Of a stretch of DNA of 64,000 bases, positions 33,049-44,510 are shown in pieces. Position numbers and translations under genes: made by a program. Within the stretch, counting starts at the first letter, position 1, and every line of letters starts with the position of its first letter. Origin of the DNA: Bidens hawaiensis (Eukaryota; Streptophyta; Magnoliopsida; Asterales; Asteraceae); assembly GCA_021521415.1 (NCBI GenBank), contig JAIQDT010000059.1, forward strand, positions 4,404,001 through 4,468,000, read 5' to 3'. The notes under the pieces were generated by a model. It ran no database searches. It saw only the letters and a list, made by a program, of their open reading frames with translations, and was not told where the DNA came from.

Positions 33049-35070
33049 ACTATCTATATCTGGTGGGCTCAAATCCCCTTTCCCATGAAACTCTTTCCAT
33101 GGTTTACTTTCGGTTATAACGGATTTTGCATCTTTACTCTTCTTAAGGACAACACCTACATTAGGTAACCCCGTCAGTGCATGAATACCATCCTTCGTTA
33201 TACTTAACCGACCTTCCCTCAATTTAATTGTCATCGATGTCGTATCCAGGTTATTCACCACATAATACCCCAAGTAACCAGGGATTCCGTCAACAGTCAA
33301 CGACAGAAACTTTCCTAACCCCATTTCCTTCACGCATTCCTGTTGCGCTTTGGAAAGTTTATTCACTGCACTCCACATCGAATGCGGAGATGATCTGGTC
33401 CTTAGACTAGGAACATCATACTTCTCATACTTTGGCTTTCGTTTCACCATCTCTTGTTTCGGAACGCCTACTTCAGTACTATGTACGACTACTTCAGGTT
33501 GCTCGTTAACAACGTCGACATCTATGTCCATCAGCTTCCTAGACGACCCACTAGCCACATGCGACCCACCAACATCGTCCGCCAAATCCCATACATTTAT
33601 ATCAAGCGTCTGTCAACGTCTATTTCAACCAACCCTATATACAACTAAAACATGACAACCGCTTTAAAAAATCAACACTCTAACCGCTATGCTTATTCTT
33701 AGCCGACGAATCTTTTCGTTTCCTAACCTTATCCGTACCATGCGTGCTTTCGCTAAACTCTACAAGTAGTAACACATTTAAACAAATATTAACCAACAAC
33801 AATCGACACCATATTAGCAGCTACTAAATTAATAACACCACCAACACTTTATAAACACAAAACACTAACCTTTGCCCTTCTCCATATTCATCATTTCCGC
33901 CTCAACATCAACTGGGTTCGATCTATTGTTTACAAACCTTGAGAAACTAACTCTCTTTGCGATCCTTTCGCTTTTCCTCTCTACGCAGCAAGAAAATGAA
34001 CATTATTAAACACAAAAACTTCCAAACACACAGTTATACCAATGCAAACAAATTACTACTTGACATGACTAACTTTTGCTTCAATTTGCTTTTCCCTGCA
34101 ACACACAAGCCTATATCAGTATTGTTTTGCTTGTTACACTACAACCTAATGTGATACACATCTACATCAAATAGCAACACTTGGTTCACACGAAACTACA
34201 CACAACTTCCAACATATCACATACGCATTTCGTACCAGTCATTGACTTAACTACATTACTCAACTACATATGTAAACCACAACTACCCAAATTCTTACAA
34301 ACATTATCCTCCTAATACCCCACCAGAACGTCTCTATAACAAACTAACACCAAACATGACCATCAATCAAATTAGACACAAATTACTTCACATCCACTAC
34401 ACATTGACTAAAATACAATTCTACTCTATTGAGGAGACACAAAAAACCAAACTTTACACCAAACATGCTCCTCGTAATACCGCACCAACACGTCTCCTTA
34501 ACAAATTAACACCACACAGGACCATCAAAATTTGCACCACGTTGCTACACAAACGAAACATAATTTTAAACAAAGAGGCAGCAACACAAACATGTAAACG
34601 ACACAACACCGTTTGTACATCCGACACTCTTCAACACCCAGCAATATGCCATACACATAACAAGTGAAAACATACAAACATATCAACATATGTGAACAGA
34701 CACACGTACAGCCACATACACACATTTATTAAAAAAACCTAAAACTCTTTAGAAAAACCCCTATTCAAAGTTACACAACCTACATACACAAACATCTTAA
34801 ACTAATTAATCCCACCATACATCTACTGTAACTACTCACCACACAACTACTGAAGGCAAATACAATTTTTCCCACCAGTTGCCTACATCAACTCACAAAA
34901 CAAATTTTTTATAGCATCACAATCTCCCCAAATTAAGTATCGACACATAAACCCTAAATCGTTCAAAACCTTGCCTCATAACTCACCATTGCACCCCAAT
35001 GTAACACAACTAAACCTAATTCTAGGGAACTTACCTCCGAACTCTTCTTCAACCTTCGATCGGAAGTGCT
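33049..35070 (-). pseudogene. ULP1-like gene of the MULE, 5' portion, split by the Gypsy insertion
   Basis: Minus-strand exons are a donor-bearing first exon ending near 35033 (GGAG|GTAAGTTCC), a basic exon at about 33869-33980, another at about 33681-33757 and a large exon at 33049-33613. The large exon encodes the N-terminal domain typical of MULE ULP1 proteins (MGLGKFLSLTVDGIPGYL, then LREGRLSITKDGIHALTG). Its last sense codon before the Gypsy element, plus the retained ACTAT, continues in phase at 13670. The insertion therefore hit an open exon that was still readable then. Any transcript from here now runs into the retrotransposon. A start codon is not obvious; the first exon may be mostly untranslated. 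Confidence 0.65.
34285..34515. repeat. Short tandem duplication in a 5' intron of the ULP1-like gene
   Basis: The block CGTCTC-ATAACAAACTAACACCA followed by ACATGACCATCAA (around 34330-34365) recurs, diverged, around 34490-34530. Each is preceded by CTCCT-TAATACC-CACCA, giving a period of about 175 bp. It is non-coding. Confidence 0.5.
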
Positions 35071-35560
35071 TTCAGCAAAACCCCCAAATTACACTTCAAC
35101 TGTAATGGCTTGTGATTGAACGCACGAACACTGCTTGATTTATATACTCCAAAGATTAGAATCCTTATCGCTAAAATTACTCGATTGTGTGCATCCGATT
35201 GATATAATTAGAAGATTTGGCGCCTATTACCTTGTGTAGTTGTCAGTCTAATTATATCCTCTGTATCCGTCGGCTTCCCAATATTATTTGCGCCTCGAGC
35301 TTTGTGTTGGACTTATGAGGAAGGTGCTGCATTTCTGGAACTAGTTATTACATTACAACCGGTTCCTTTTAACAAGCTACACAAAGATTACCTATATAGC
35401 CCTTCAACCAAATCTAACCAGTTCTCAACTTCTAAACAATTACAAAACTGCCATCATCTATCCTACACCACAGATCTTTGTAATTAACGGCTAAGATTTA
35501 CTTATCGCATTTCTCGCTATAATATTACTTCTCGCAAGATCCAGCCCCTATATATATATA

Positions 35561-36105
35561 GGGGAAGGTTAACATACAATAATCGCTTAACGTACGTTAC
35601 GTACTCAACATACGTTCAAAACCTTTAAAAGTTCAGGCAAAAACTTAAACGTTCAGCTAATACGTTCCAGCTAACACGTTTTAAACCTTTAAACGTTCAA
35701 CTAAAATGTTTTTACCTTTAAACGTTCAATGCCAAAAACCCATCATCCAGAACTCAAAATTGATCGATTAAAGCTTCAAATTGATGATTAATTGAATCGA
35801 TTTCAAGATTAACCGATCAATTGGCTTCAATTTCAATTTCAATTCAACTAAACAAACCTGTGACGAGTTTTGCGTTTTTCCGATGAGTTCATTGTCGACA
35901 GCGATGATGGTGACGAAGAGTGTTGATGGCGCCGCGATCGAAGGTGAAGGAGGTATGTTGATGTCGGCGACTGGTGGTGGAGACGGATTGAGGGAGAGGG
36001 ACGAGCAGATGAGTGTAATTGTGATTTTGGGTTTTGAAAATCTAATGGTTGGAAGTGTCGCGTACGTAATGTACGATAAAGGATTATTGTATTCTATCCT
36101 TTATC
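35561..36105. mobile_element. MITE 1, inverted-repeat element between TA tracts
   Basis: The left end GGGGAAGGTTAACATACAAT continues AATCGCTTAACGTACGTTAC. The reverse complement of the right end reads GATAAAGGATAGAATACAAT, continuing AATCCTTTATCGTACATTAC. The imperfect terminal inverted repeat is about 50 bp. TA tracts lie at 35549-35560 and 36106-36117. The interior (about 35880-36050) is more GC-rich and may be a captured fragment, but I do not recognise it. Confidence 0.75.
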
Positions 36106-36117
36106 TATATATATATA

Positions 36118-37154
36118 GGGGAAAGTTATCATAGAAATAAAATTATTATACTAATCATGCGAACTGAAGAAAATATGAAAAAAGTAGCGGTGGCAATTTT
36201 GTAATTTAAATCAAATCTAAATAAACACAAAATAGACTCGGTGATCGTTTATCTGGGTGTTACGTCATGTTGCGGTCAATCAAAGATAACTTGTTAATGA
36301 AATCAAAGTTTTTTGAATCAGTGGTTGCTTAATTGAACCTGCGAATCACACTAATCAATCAATTGATGTTACTAAAATAATTAGGTAGAATTAGAAGATC
36401 GCATAATTACTCTATAGCAGTTACGTAACTACTCTAGAGTAATTGTTTAATCACAATTAGAGTAATTATTTATTTAACTAGCGTAATTATGAAATCACAT
36501 ATTTGAATCTGATGAAGTTTTATGAAGGTATTTACATAATCACTCTACTTATAAAAACAATTACTCTAGTTATATATTTAGTCTCAATATTTAGTAATAA
36601 TTACTCTAGTTATGAAAATAATTACTCTAGTTATATTTTAATCATAATATCCAGTTACATAATTACTCTAGTTATGACTATAATTACTCTACCTGTAACA
36701 TTTTATCTATTCAGGCAAATCAATGATACTTTACGATAGAAGAACTGATGAATATTAAACAAAAAACAAACGGGTTAGTTCAGTTGAAATAGAGCTTTGT
36801 TATTTAAATTGATCAACGTATGTTGTTTCAATTTATTGATTTAGTTGATTTCACATAAACCCTTTAAAAAAGTTCATGCTCTGTTTTTTAATATCAAATT
36901 TCTATTTTAATTGAATCATATAATTCAATTGATTTCATCAAACAATGGGTTTCTAGTGGATGATACATAGAAGCCATGTGGAAGCGATGGAGAAAGTAGA
37001 GAAGGAAAGGTCGATTAGTATAGATTTTGCAAAGGAGACATGGGAACGACGATCTGCAGATGAAGGATGAAAGAATCCTTTAATTACAAAATTGTCACCG
37101 TCCTTTGATTCGCACGATTAGTACGGTATTTTTATTAGTATTTGATCCATCTCC
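36118..37154. mobile_element. MITE 2, inverted-repeat element between TA tracts
   Basis: The left end GGGGAAAGTTATCATAGAAA runs on to TACTAATCATGCGAA and GCGGTGGCAATTTTGTAATT. The right end reversed gives GGAGATGGATCAAATACTAA, TACTAATCGTGCGAA and ACGGTGACAATTTTGTAATT. The terminal inverted repeat is about 90 bp and imperfect. The inner part is full of AATTACTCTAGTTAT words (separate entry). It is flanked by TA tracts on both sides. Confidence 0.75.
36400..36700. repeat. Cluster of AATTACTCTAG(TTAT) words inside MITE 2
   Basis: At least six copies of ATTACTCTAGTTAT or close variants, in both orientations, occur between 36405 and 36695. An isolated copy lies at about 38065-38080, outside the element. 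Confidence 0.7.
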
Positions 37155-37176
37155 TATATATATATATATATATATA

Positions 37177-37516
37177 GGGTAAGGTTAAAATGAAAACCCA
37201 CTTGAGTTGTGAAAACCCGCGAAAACCCTATGTAACATCGTTAAATTTTATTTTATTTTTTGTTACATGTAATATATGTTGTAACATTTAATACAAAACA
37301 TCGAAACATCAAAAAAAAATGTTTTGTTATTTTTAACATTTTTTTACTAATTTTTATATATGTTTTCAGGAGAGGGAAAAAGTTATATTTATATTTACAT
37401 TTTTTATTCACTTTAATTGTGGACCATAAGATTTAAACATTAATTAAAAACATATGGTTGAGAATAGGTTTCTAGAGTTTTCACAACTCAAGTGGGTTTT
37501 CATTTTATACTTAGCC
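37177..37516. mobile_element. MITE 3, 340-bp inverted-repeat element between TA tracts
   Basis: The left end GGGTAAGGTTAAAATGAAAA continues CCCACTTGAGTTGTGAAAAC. The right end reversed reads GGCTAAGTATAAAATGAAAA and continues identically. The terminal inverted repeat is about 40 bp. TA tracts abut both ends (37155-37176 and 37517-37556). Confidence 0.85.
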
Positions 37517-37564
<48 letters not shown>

Positions 37565-37580
37565 GAATAATTTAAAACAA

Positions 37581-37608
37581 CCCCCGTAATACGGGGGATA
37601 AAATCTAG
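37581..37608 (+). mobile_element. Helitron-like 3' terminus
   Basis: A perfect short hairpin (CCCCCGTAATACGGGGG) is followed after seven bases by CTAG and then T. This is the 3' signature of plant Helitrons. No 5' TC end could be assigned, so only the terminus is called. Confidence 0.5.
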
Positions 37609-39520
37609 TAAGGTATAATTTAATTATTTTTATCTATTATTATATAAATGATAATGATGACCATACATAAATATATATATCCAAATATTTATTCTTACAC
37701 ATTATTATTATTATTATTAGATCTTCAAATTTGTAATAAAATTTATAACAATTGTTATAAGATTTTTATTTTTAATTTGTAATAAAATTTTATAACAATT
37801 GTTATAAGATTTTTTTTCATATTACATTTTATTATTTTATCAACATAGTAACTTTTATTAATATTTTATGTTTTATTTATATATTTGGTTTCTTTTTATG
37901 CTTTACATGTGTTTGGAATATATATAGATGAATTTTATCTTGAAAAATATATAAACAACTAGTGTAATTATGTTAATATAGACTAACTATTAGAACTCAA
38001 CTTTTGAATCATAAATTATTATTACATAAAATTAATTTTTATAACATAGTTACATTAGTTCAAAATCATAATTACTCTAGTTATTTACATGTTTATAAGG
38101 TTAATTTTATTTGTATCGGATCTTACCTTTACAAGTATATTTGTTTCCTCTGTTTCTTTACAATTAATTATATGTTCTTTATTATGAAACATCAAATTCA
38201 GTATAGTGTAAAAAATAACTTAAAATCATATAAAACAATATGAACCAAAACTTTGACCATTTTGTTCATCCATAGCCTATGTAGGTCAGTTTCAGTAGTT
38301 TATGAACAACAAAATTCCACATTTATTTTGAATTTGTAAAGATTTCAACTCACAACTTCACATTTATAAAGAAAGGCATCACACCATTAGACCAATTTTT
38401 AGTAGTTGATCGACATATATATTTATCGGTAACTTTTAAACTTATTTACAGTAAATGACCTATAATTATGCTGCTTTATTTTTAAAAAATAAAACTTATT
38501 TAAGATAACCCTAAAATTGCTATAACGTTTCCTGGATTCGGATACAATTGGTTTGTGTGTGCTCACGTTTACATATTTCTAACCCAAGGAAAAAAAATCT
38601 CTTTATTATTGATGAAAATGTAGACGAACACAATAAATTAAAAGTTTATAATATACATACAACAAGAATAAAGAGATTAGTGAAGTTGCAAATCGATAAA
38701 AAGGAAAACAAAAAACGAATTAACAAAACGATATTGGATCACTCTTTTTATTAGTCAATCAATAAATATATTAAAAAACTTAATTACAAATTACAATGTC
38801 AAATTAATAAACTAACACCAACTTGCAAGTTACCAAATCTAATTAGAATGATGATTTATGAACTTTGATCAAACTTGTAACTTATAGACTGAAGCTACCA
38901 ATAATAGATTATGAACGTTAAGAAAAGTTATCGTATAAAATAATAAAAGTTAAAACCAAAATATATTATACATAATAATGGATCTAATGTTTATTGAATT
39001 TAAATAATCCCAACTGTTAATCGGTCGTTACCGGTTCCAACTCATGAAATACCCACATTTTAATATATTTACCATCAATGGACCTGACTAGCGAAATTAT
39101 AACGTTGTTAGTTGCCGGAAAAATATTTTTGACTAGAAAACACCACCACCAACTTACTCCCCCCAATCGCCACTTGAACCCCACTTGACACCCACCTCCT
39201 AAACACCACCAGCTGACTTACTATCAACCAACCTCCAGCACCATCAACCGGCTTCGATGATGGTTTTAAGGTTGCTAAGGACTTTAATAAGGGCGTTAGA
39301 GCATTTCCAGTGGGTTCTTCAAATTATGTGAGGGAGTTCTCCATATTTTAGAAATGATTGAAAATGGTTGTGAGATGAGGAAAGAGAAAATGTTACTATT
39401 CATGGTTAAATTTGGAGAAACACACTGTTCACTTCTATAATTTTATAATGTTTTTTATAGTAGTTGTGAGTGAAAGAGAGAGAAAAGATAATGATAAAAG
39501 TATAAAAATATATTATTTGA
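37609..39520. other. Intergenic AT-rich DNA, no supported gene
   Basis: This is low-complexity A/T sequence. A direct duplication of a TTATAACAATTGTTATAAGA word lies at about 37745-37810, and a few scattered short frames do not resemble proteins. I see nothing else. Confidence 0.6.
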
Positions 39521-39708
39521 TTGAAAATGAAAGAGAAAATATAGTGATTTTAGTGTAATTATAGAGATGAAGATAAAGAATGGACTGGATTTTGCATCAC
39601 AACAAACAAAACAATTGAAAATGAAAGAGAAAATATAGTGATTTCAGTGTAAATATAGAGATGAAGATAAAGAATGGACTGGATTTTGCATCACAACAAA
39701 CAAAACAA
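39521..39708. repeat. Recent 94-bp tandem duplication
   Basis: Units 39521-39614 and 39615-39708 are identical apart from about two bases (TTGAAAATGAAAGAGAAAAT ... CATCACAACAAACAAAAC). Confidence 0.9.
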
Positions 39709-40707
39709 GTTATGTCATTGTCAACAGTGACACCTAAGATCCCGTCACACTTTCTAGCTTAAACCAAACTCATCATAAATATATATGGGAAAATTCCCAA
39801 AATAGCCCCTTTTAGAAAAAAGATTCCCAAAATAGCCCTATTTTCCTCAAAATAATTTTAGATTTTGACTGGCAAGACACATTAGGAAAAGATAAAAATA
39901 ATGAGAGAGCAGTCCAAATTTTGAAGGAAAGTAAGGTATGAGACGGGATTTGGGAAAATAATGAAGGTAAAGTCTAAATTATTTTGTAATCTTGGAGCAA
40001 AAGTCCAAATTTTTCCAAAACCTCTTTCAAAAAACCGTCTTGAGAGACTGTTTTTTTATGTTTCCTACCTTTCCCGTCCATATTTTCAAATTCTTGGAAA
40101 AATATTTTTTTACAATTATACCCCTGAACCACCACCATCACCGACGCCGTCGACCCCACCCCATCACCACCACCGTCACTATCACCATAGCTGCCTCCAC
40201 CGTAAATTTCCGTCGTCGGAGAAAACCACCACCACCATACCCGTCTTTGACGGCGAGACGGTGGCCGAAGCTTGGAGCAGAGAAGCCGGAGGTTTTTGTT
40301 GAGAGCATTGATCATCTTAAAGAGATCAGTCGGAGTGTTAGGGTCAGTGGTGCAGTGGTGGTGGTGATAGGCTGCGGGCGACGGTGGCTATGGTGTAGCG
40401 GCGGTGATGGGTGCAGCGGTAGTGGAGGCGACTATGGTGGTAGTGACGGTGGTGGTGATGGGGTGGGGCCGACGGCGTCGATGATGGTGGTGGTGGTGGT
40501 CCAGGGGTAGGGGTGTTCTTCGGGTTCATTTTTCGGGTTTCGGGTTTTTCGGGTCGGGTTCTTCGGGTTTCAAAGTTTTAAATCTTGACCCGAATTCCAA
40601 CCCAAATCTCTTACAGGTTTTTCGGGTTCGGGTTTTTTCGGGTTGGGTTAATCGGGTTTCGAGTATCCTAGAAAACAAACAAAAGGAAAAAAAACACAAA
40701 AAAAAAG

Positions 40708-41841
40708 ATAGAATTACAAATTTTGTCCTTTAAAATAAGACGAATTACGGTTCGTGTCCTTTTCTTAGTTTCCTTGCAGGCGGTGTACTTAAAACTTTTT
40801 TTTCCTACAAGTTTTGTCCTTTACGCTAACTGGGTTAGAAAAAGTCAGTTAAATCCCATCACGTGAGGCGCATGTGAGGGTAGTTTTGTCCTTTCATATA
40901 TCTCTGCAACTAAACCCTTTATCAGTCTTCTTCTTACTCCATCTTACTCCGCCGGCAATGCTACCGGAATCCACAAACAAACCACCACCACAATAAACCA
41001 CCACAATGTCACCACCAACCAAACACCCACTTGACCTGAAACACCGAACCCTCGTCTGTCTGAACAAACTCTGTGACCGCGACACCCACTCCGCCGCCGC
41101 CACCGAGCTCGAGTCCATCGCCAAAACCCTAACCCACGACCCAGTGACCGTCGTCCGGGATTCGATTGAATCTAATAACAGTAACAATAGCAAGAGAGTT
41201 TGGCCAAAAGAAAACTAAATAATACAAATAATAGTATAAAATGCAAACGAAATTCCGGCGAGTTGGAAACCCGTTTCCGGTGAACAGTGGTCAGTCACGA
41301 AACCCGAGGTGCGACCCACTAAACAAGATCTAAACCATGTGAACCATAATGTCCTTTCATATATCTCGGATGTGTGGCCGGAATTGGAAGGGGCGACGGT
41401 GGTGGAGCCGTGATGTGAGAAAAAGGGAGCCGGCGACGGGGTGTGGCATGTGGTATCAATGCAGCAAGATCTACACAGAACAATATATGCAAGAACAAAA
41501 TGGTTGGTGAGATTGATGATGGCGAGGTTGTGATTCCGGTGGTGGTGGTGGTGAGTCCGGCGGGGGTGTTTAGGTTGGATTCTGTGATGGGTAATTGGTT
41601 GGTGAGATTGATGATGGTGATTGAAGAAGATGTGGTTAGTTGCAGAGATATATGAAATGACAAAACTACCCTCACATGCGCCTCACGTGATGGGATTTAA
41701 CTGACTTTTTCTAACCCAGTTAGCGTAAAGGACAAAACTTGTAAGAAAAAAAAGTTTAAAGTATACCGTCTGCAAGGAAACTAAGAAAATGACACGAACC
41801 GTAATTCGTCTTATTTTAAAGGACAAAATTTGTAATTCTGT
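40708..41841. mobile_element. Long-TIR element inside the hAT-like element
   Basis: About 205 bp at 40708-40912 (AGAATTACAAATTTTGTCC onward to CATATATCTCTGCAACT) is repeated inverted at 41638-41841. The interior carries the TORTIFOLIA1-like fragment. I could not decide whether it is a separate insertion or part of the hAT-like element, because the flanks are A-runs and no clear target duplication is seen. Confidence 0.65.
41006..41160 (+). pseudogene. TORTIFOLIA1/SPIRAL2-like gene fragment carried by a transposable element
   Basis: The start of the frame (ATG at 41006) encodes a stretch including DLKHRTLVCLNKLCDRDTHS and then AAATELESIAKTL. This closely resembles the N-terminal HEAT-repeat start of plant TORTIFOLIA1-like microtubule-associated proteins, normally several hundred residues long. 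Here similarity stops after about 50 codons. The fragment lies between the inverted repeats of a non-autonomous element, so it looks like transposon gene capture. It is not expected to make a working protein. The identification is from memory of the family. Confidence 0.65.
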
Positions 41842-42840
41842 CAAAAAAAAAATTAAGAACGACATGCTAAAATTAAAACAACATATTCTTCTTTGCTTAT
41901 AACAAAATAATCAAATAACAAACCAACATAGCTTGATAAAACAGTTCAAAAGAAGAGTAAAACTAACTCGAGCCTTAATCATATTCAATCGAATGTGATT
42001 TAGTTGTTCGATTTTGGTTGCTATTAGTAATAAACGGAAAACATAAATTAATAATAAACAATCGATCCATAATAGTTAGAATGACAACAGTCAATTAGAG
42101 CTAGATTATGATAACTTTAGTGGCTAAGACTTAGCTTATTATACATAAAAATATATTTAATTTTAAAACTAAAAGTTTATTCGGGTTTTTCGGGTTGACC
42201 CGAAACTTATAAATCAAACCCGAGAACCAACCCAAATTACTTCGGTTCGGGTTCGGGTTAGTCTTTTCTCGGGTTCGGGTTCTTCGGGTCGAGTTAGTTC
42301 GGGTACGGGTATGGGTTTTTTCGGGTCGGGTTTCGGGTAAAAGTGACAGCCCTATCCAGGGGAATAATTGTAAAAAATATATTTTTTCAAGAATTTGAAA
42401 ATATGGACGGGAAATGTAGGAAACATAAAAAAACAGTCTATCAAGACAGTTTTTTTTTAGTAAAAAAGTTTTTGAAAAATTTGACTTTTGCTCCAAGATT
42501 ACAAATAATTTGGACTTTACCGACATTATTTCCTAAAATCTCTTTTTTTACCTTTCTTTTAAAATCTCGTCTTTATTTTTATCTTTTCCCAATACGTCTT
42601 GACAGTCCAAATTATAAAAGATTTTAAGGAAAAAAAGACTATTTTGGTACTTCTGTTCTTTAAAGGGGCTATTTTGGGAATTTTCCCAATATATATTCCA
42701 AACATCAACTTTATTTTTTAAATTTTTTTTAAAGACGGTGCTGTATTAAACAAGCAACAAAGCTAACTAAAAAAGAAAACATTGATTATCATCCAAACAC
42801 AGCTAGACCACCTTTTGACAGTAGTATTCTTTCTACAACA

Positions 42841-42864
42841 ATCCAATCCAATCCAATCCAATCC
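42841..42864 (+). promoter_or_regulatory. (AATCC)n run directly before the OSCA-like start codon
   Basis: CAATCC is repeated four to five times immediately upstream of the ATG at 42865. It contains repeated CCAAT words, but this close to the start codon it is more likely leader sequence than promoter. Confidence 0.5.
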
Positions 42865-43825
42865 ATGGCTACTCTGGGCGATATCTGTGTGTCTGCAGTG
42901 ATAAACATAATCACCGCCTTTGGTTTCTTGCTGGCTTTTGCACTGCTTAGAATCCAGCCCATCAACGACAGGGTTTACTTCTCCAAATGGTACATGATAG
43001 GAGCAAGAGGCAGCCCCACGCGCTCAGGCAACTTAGTGGCTAAGTTTGTTAATCTTAACTTGAAGACTTACCTCACCTTCCTTAACTGGATGCCTCAAAC
43101 CTTGCAAATGAAGGAGCCTGAGATTATTCAACATGCTGGACTTGATTCTGCTGCCTTCTTGAGGATTTACATTCTTGGGTATTATTATTATTTTTCCTTT
43201 CATTTGGGATTTTCATGAATAACTTGCTACTTTTTCACAATTTGGGGATTTTTAGTATTTTAACTGTGTGATTTTGTCAAAAACAAAAATCAGTAAAATT
43301 TCCAGTTTGTTACTTTGATTCAAAAGCTTGTGAATTTGGGATCTTTACTGCCATTTATCTTTAGTACTTGGGTACTTATTATTATTTTTATTCATATGGT
43401 GTTGTGTTAAGTTGAATGAATAAATCAAAACTTTGACCTTAATAAGTCAGATGTTTGTTTGTTGATAGGTTTGTGAAATTTGGGAATTTTACTTTTTTTT
43501 TTTTTCTGGCCAAGAAATCAGCATTTTTTCGGTTGGTTTAAAGGCTTGTGATTTTGGGATCTTTTCTGCCATTTATTTTCAACACATGGGTACTCATTAT
43601 TTTTATTCATATGGCTTTGTGAAGTTGGATGAATAGGTCATAACTTTGGCCTTAATAATTCAAATGTTTGTTTGTTGATTGTAAATTTGTTATGAAGTTT
43701 GTGAAATATGGGGATTTTACTGTCTGTTTTTTTTGTTGGTCAAGAAATCAACAATTTTTTCAGTCTGTTTTTGAAGCTTGTGAATTTGGGATCTTTACTG
43801 CCATTTATCTGCAATACTTGGGTAC

Positions 43826-43876
<51 letters not shown>

Positions 43877-44461
43877 GGTGTTGTGTTAAGTTGGATATAT
43901 AAGTCAAAACTTTGACCTTAATAAGTCAGATATTTGTTTCTTGATTTTGAATTTCTTATCAAAAGTTTTAGGGTATGTTTGGTATGACGGAATGGAATGG
44001 ACATGGGAATGGAATGGACAAAGGAATGAAATGGACCATTACCATTTCATTGTCATTTTTTGTTACCATATAGGAATGGAATCATCATCCCTTTATTATT
44101 ATTATTATTATTGTTGTTGTTGCTGCTGCTACTATTGTTGCTGCTGGTACTACTAGTAATAATAATAAATAATATTAATAATATGAATATTCGTATTAAC
44201 TTATTTTTAAGACTTGCGCGCTTCAACGAGACCACTAAAGCGAATAAAAATAGTCATAAAAATATTGAATCACACATGCGTGCTATGAAGCATTGACTAG
44301 TCAAATAATTTTAATAATATTGATAATACGATAATAACTCTAATATAACAATTGTTGTATTATAATATAATAAATAATTATAAAATAATAAAAATAATAA
44401 CAATAATATAATAATCTGATAATGTAATAATAATTATAATAATATAATAATAATTCTAATA

Positions 44462-44510
<49 letters not shown>

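Larger units (their letters stand above)
3549..35548. mobile_element. Mutator-like element (MULE) carrying transposase and ULP1-like genes; contains nested retrotransposons
   Basis: The left end (GGGTCATTTCAGAAG..., 3550 onward) and the reverse complement of the right end (GGGGCTGGATCTTGC..., ending at 35548) share a diverged inverted repeat. Its best core is GAGAAGTGCGAGAAGTGA on the left against GAGAAATGCGATAAGTAA on the right, at the same distance from each end. Both ends abut TA-rich tracts. Inside are a MULE/FAR1-type transposase gene (plus strand) and a ULP1-like protease gene (minus strand), pointing toward each other. This gene pairing is known from plant MULEs of the Kaonashi/CUMULE type. 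Without the 19.4-kb Gypsy/Copia nest the element is about 12.6 kb. Both genes are broken, so it is not autonomous now. The exact ends are uncertain by a few bases because they merge into TA repeats. Confidence 0.7.
40508..42354. mobile_element. hAT-like element with TSD TCCAGGGG
   Basis: The ends are TAGGGGTGTTC on the left and, reversed, TAGGGCTGTCA on the right. The 8-bp direct duplication TCCAGGGG is perfect (40500-40507 and 42355-42362). The subterminal regions (40520-40670 and 42178-42345) are packed with TTCGGGTTTTTCGGGT-like words in opposite orientation. No transposase is present, so it is non-autonomous. Confidence 0.85.
39786..42688. mobile_element. Foldback element (about 1.05 kb without insertion), split by a hAT-like element
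   Basis: The left end TGGGAAAATTCCCAAAATAG is the exact reverse complement of the right end. The arms continue for about 400 bp. They include the stretch with AAAGTCTAAATTATTTTGTAA and the CCGACGCCGTCGACCCCACC block on the left (40140-40200), whose partner lies at 40425-40500. The rest of the right arm resumes at 42363, after the hAT-like insertion. The flanks are ATATATA on both sides. The open frames here (39961-40510) are shadows of the repeat. Confidence 0.8.

Noticed and set aside
35883..36134. 83-residue frame inside MITE 1
   Set aside because: It lies between the inverted repeats, has no recognisable domain and ends in the terminal repeat. A captured fragment is possible but not supported.
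39961..40510. Pro/His/Gly-rich frames on both strands
   Set aside because: They are translations of the GC-rich inverted arms of the foldback element.
41319..41675. 118-residue minus-strand frame in the hAT-like nest
   Set aside because: It is Thr/Pro/Ser-rich low complexity, antisense to sequence between inverted repeats, with no family resemblance.
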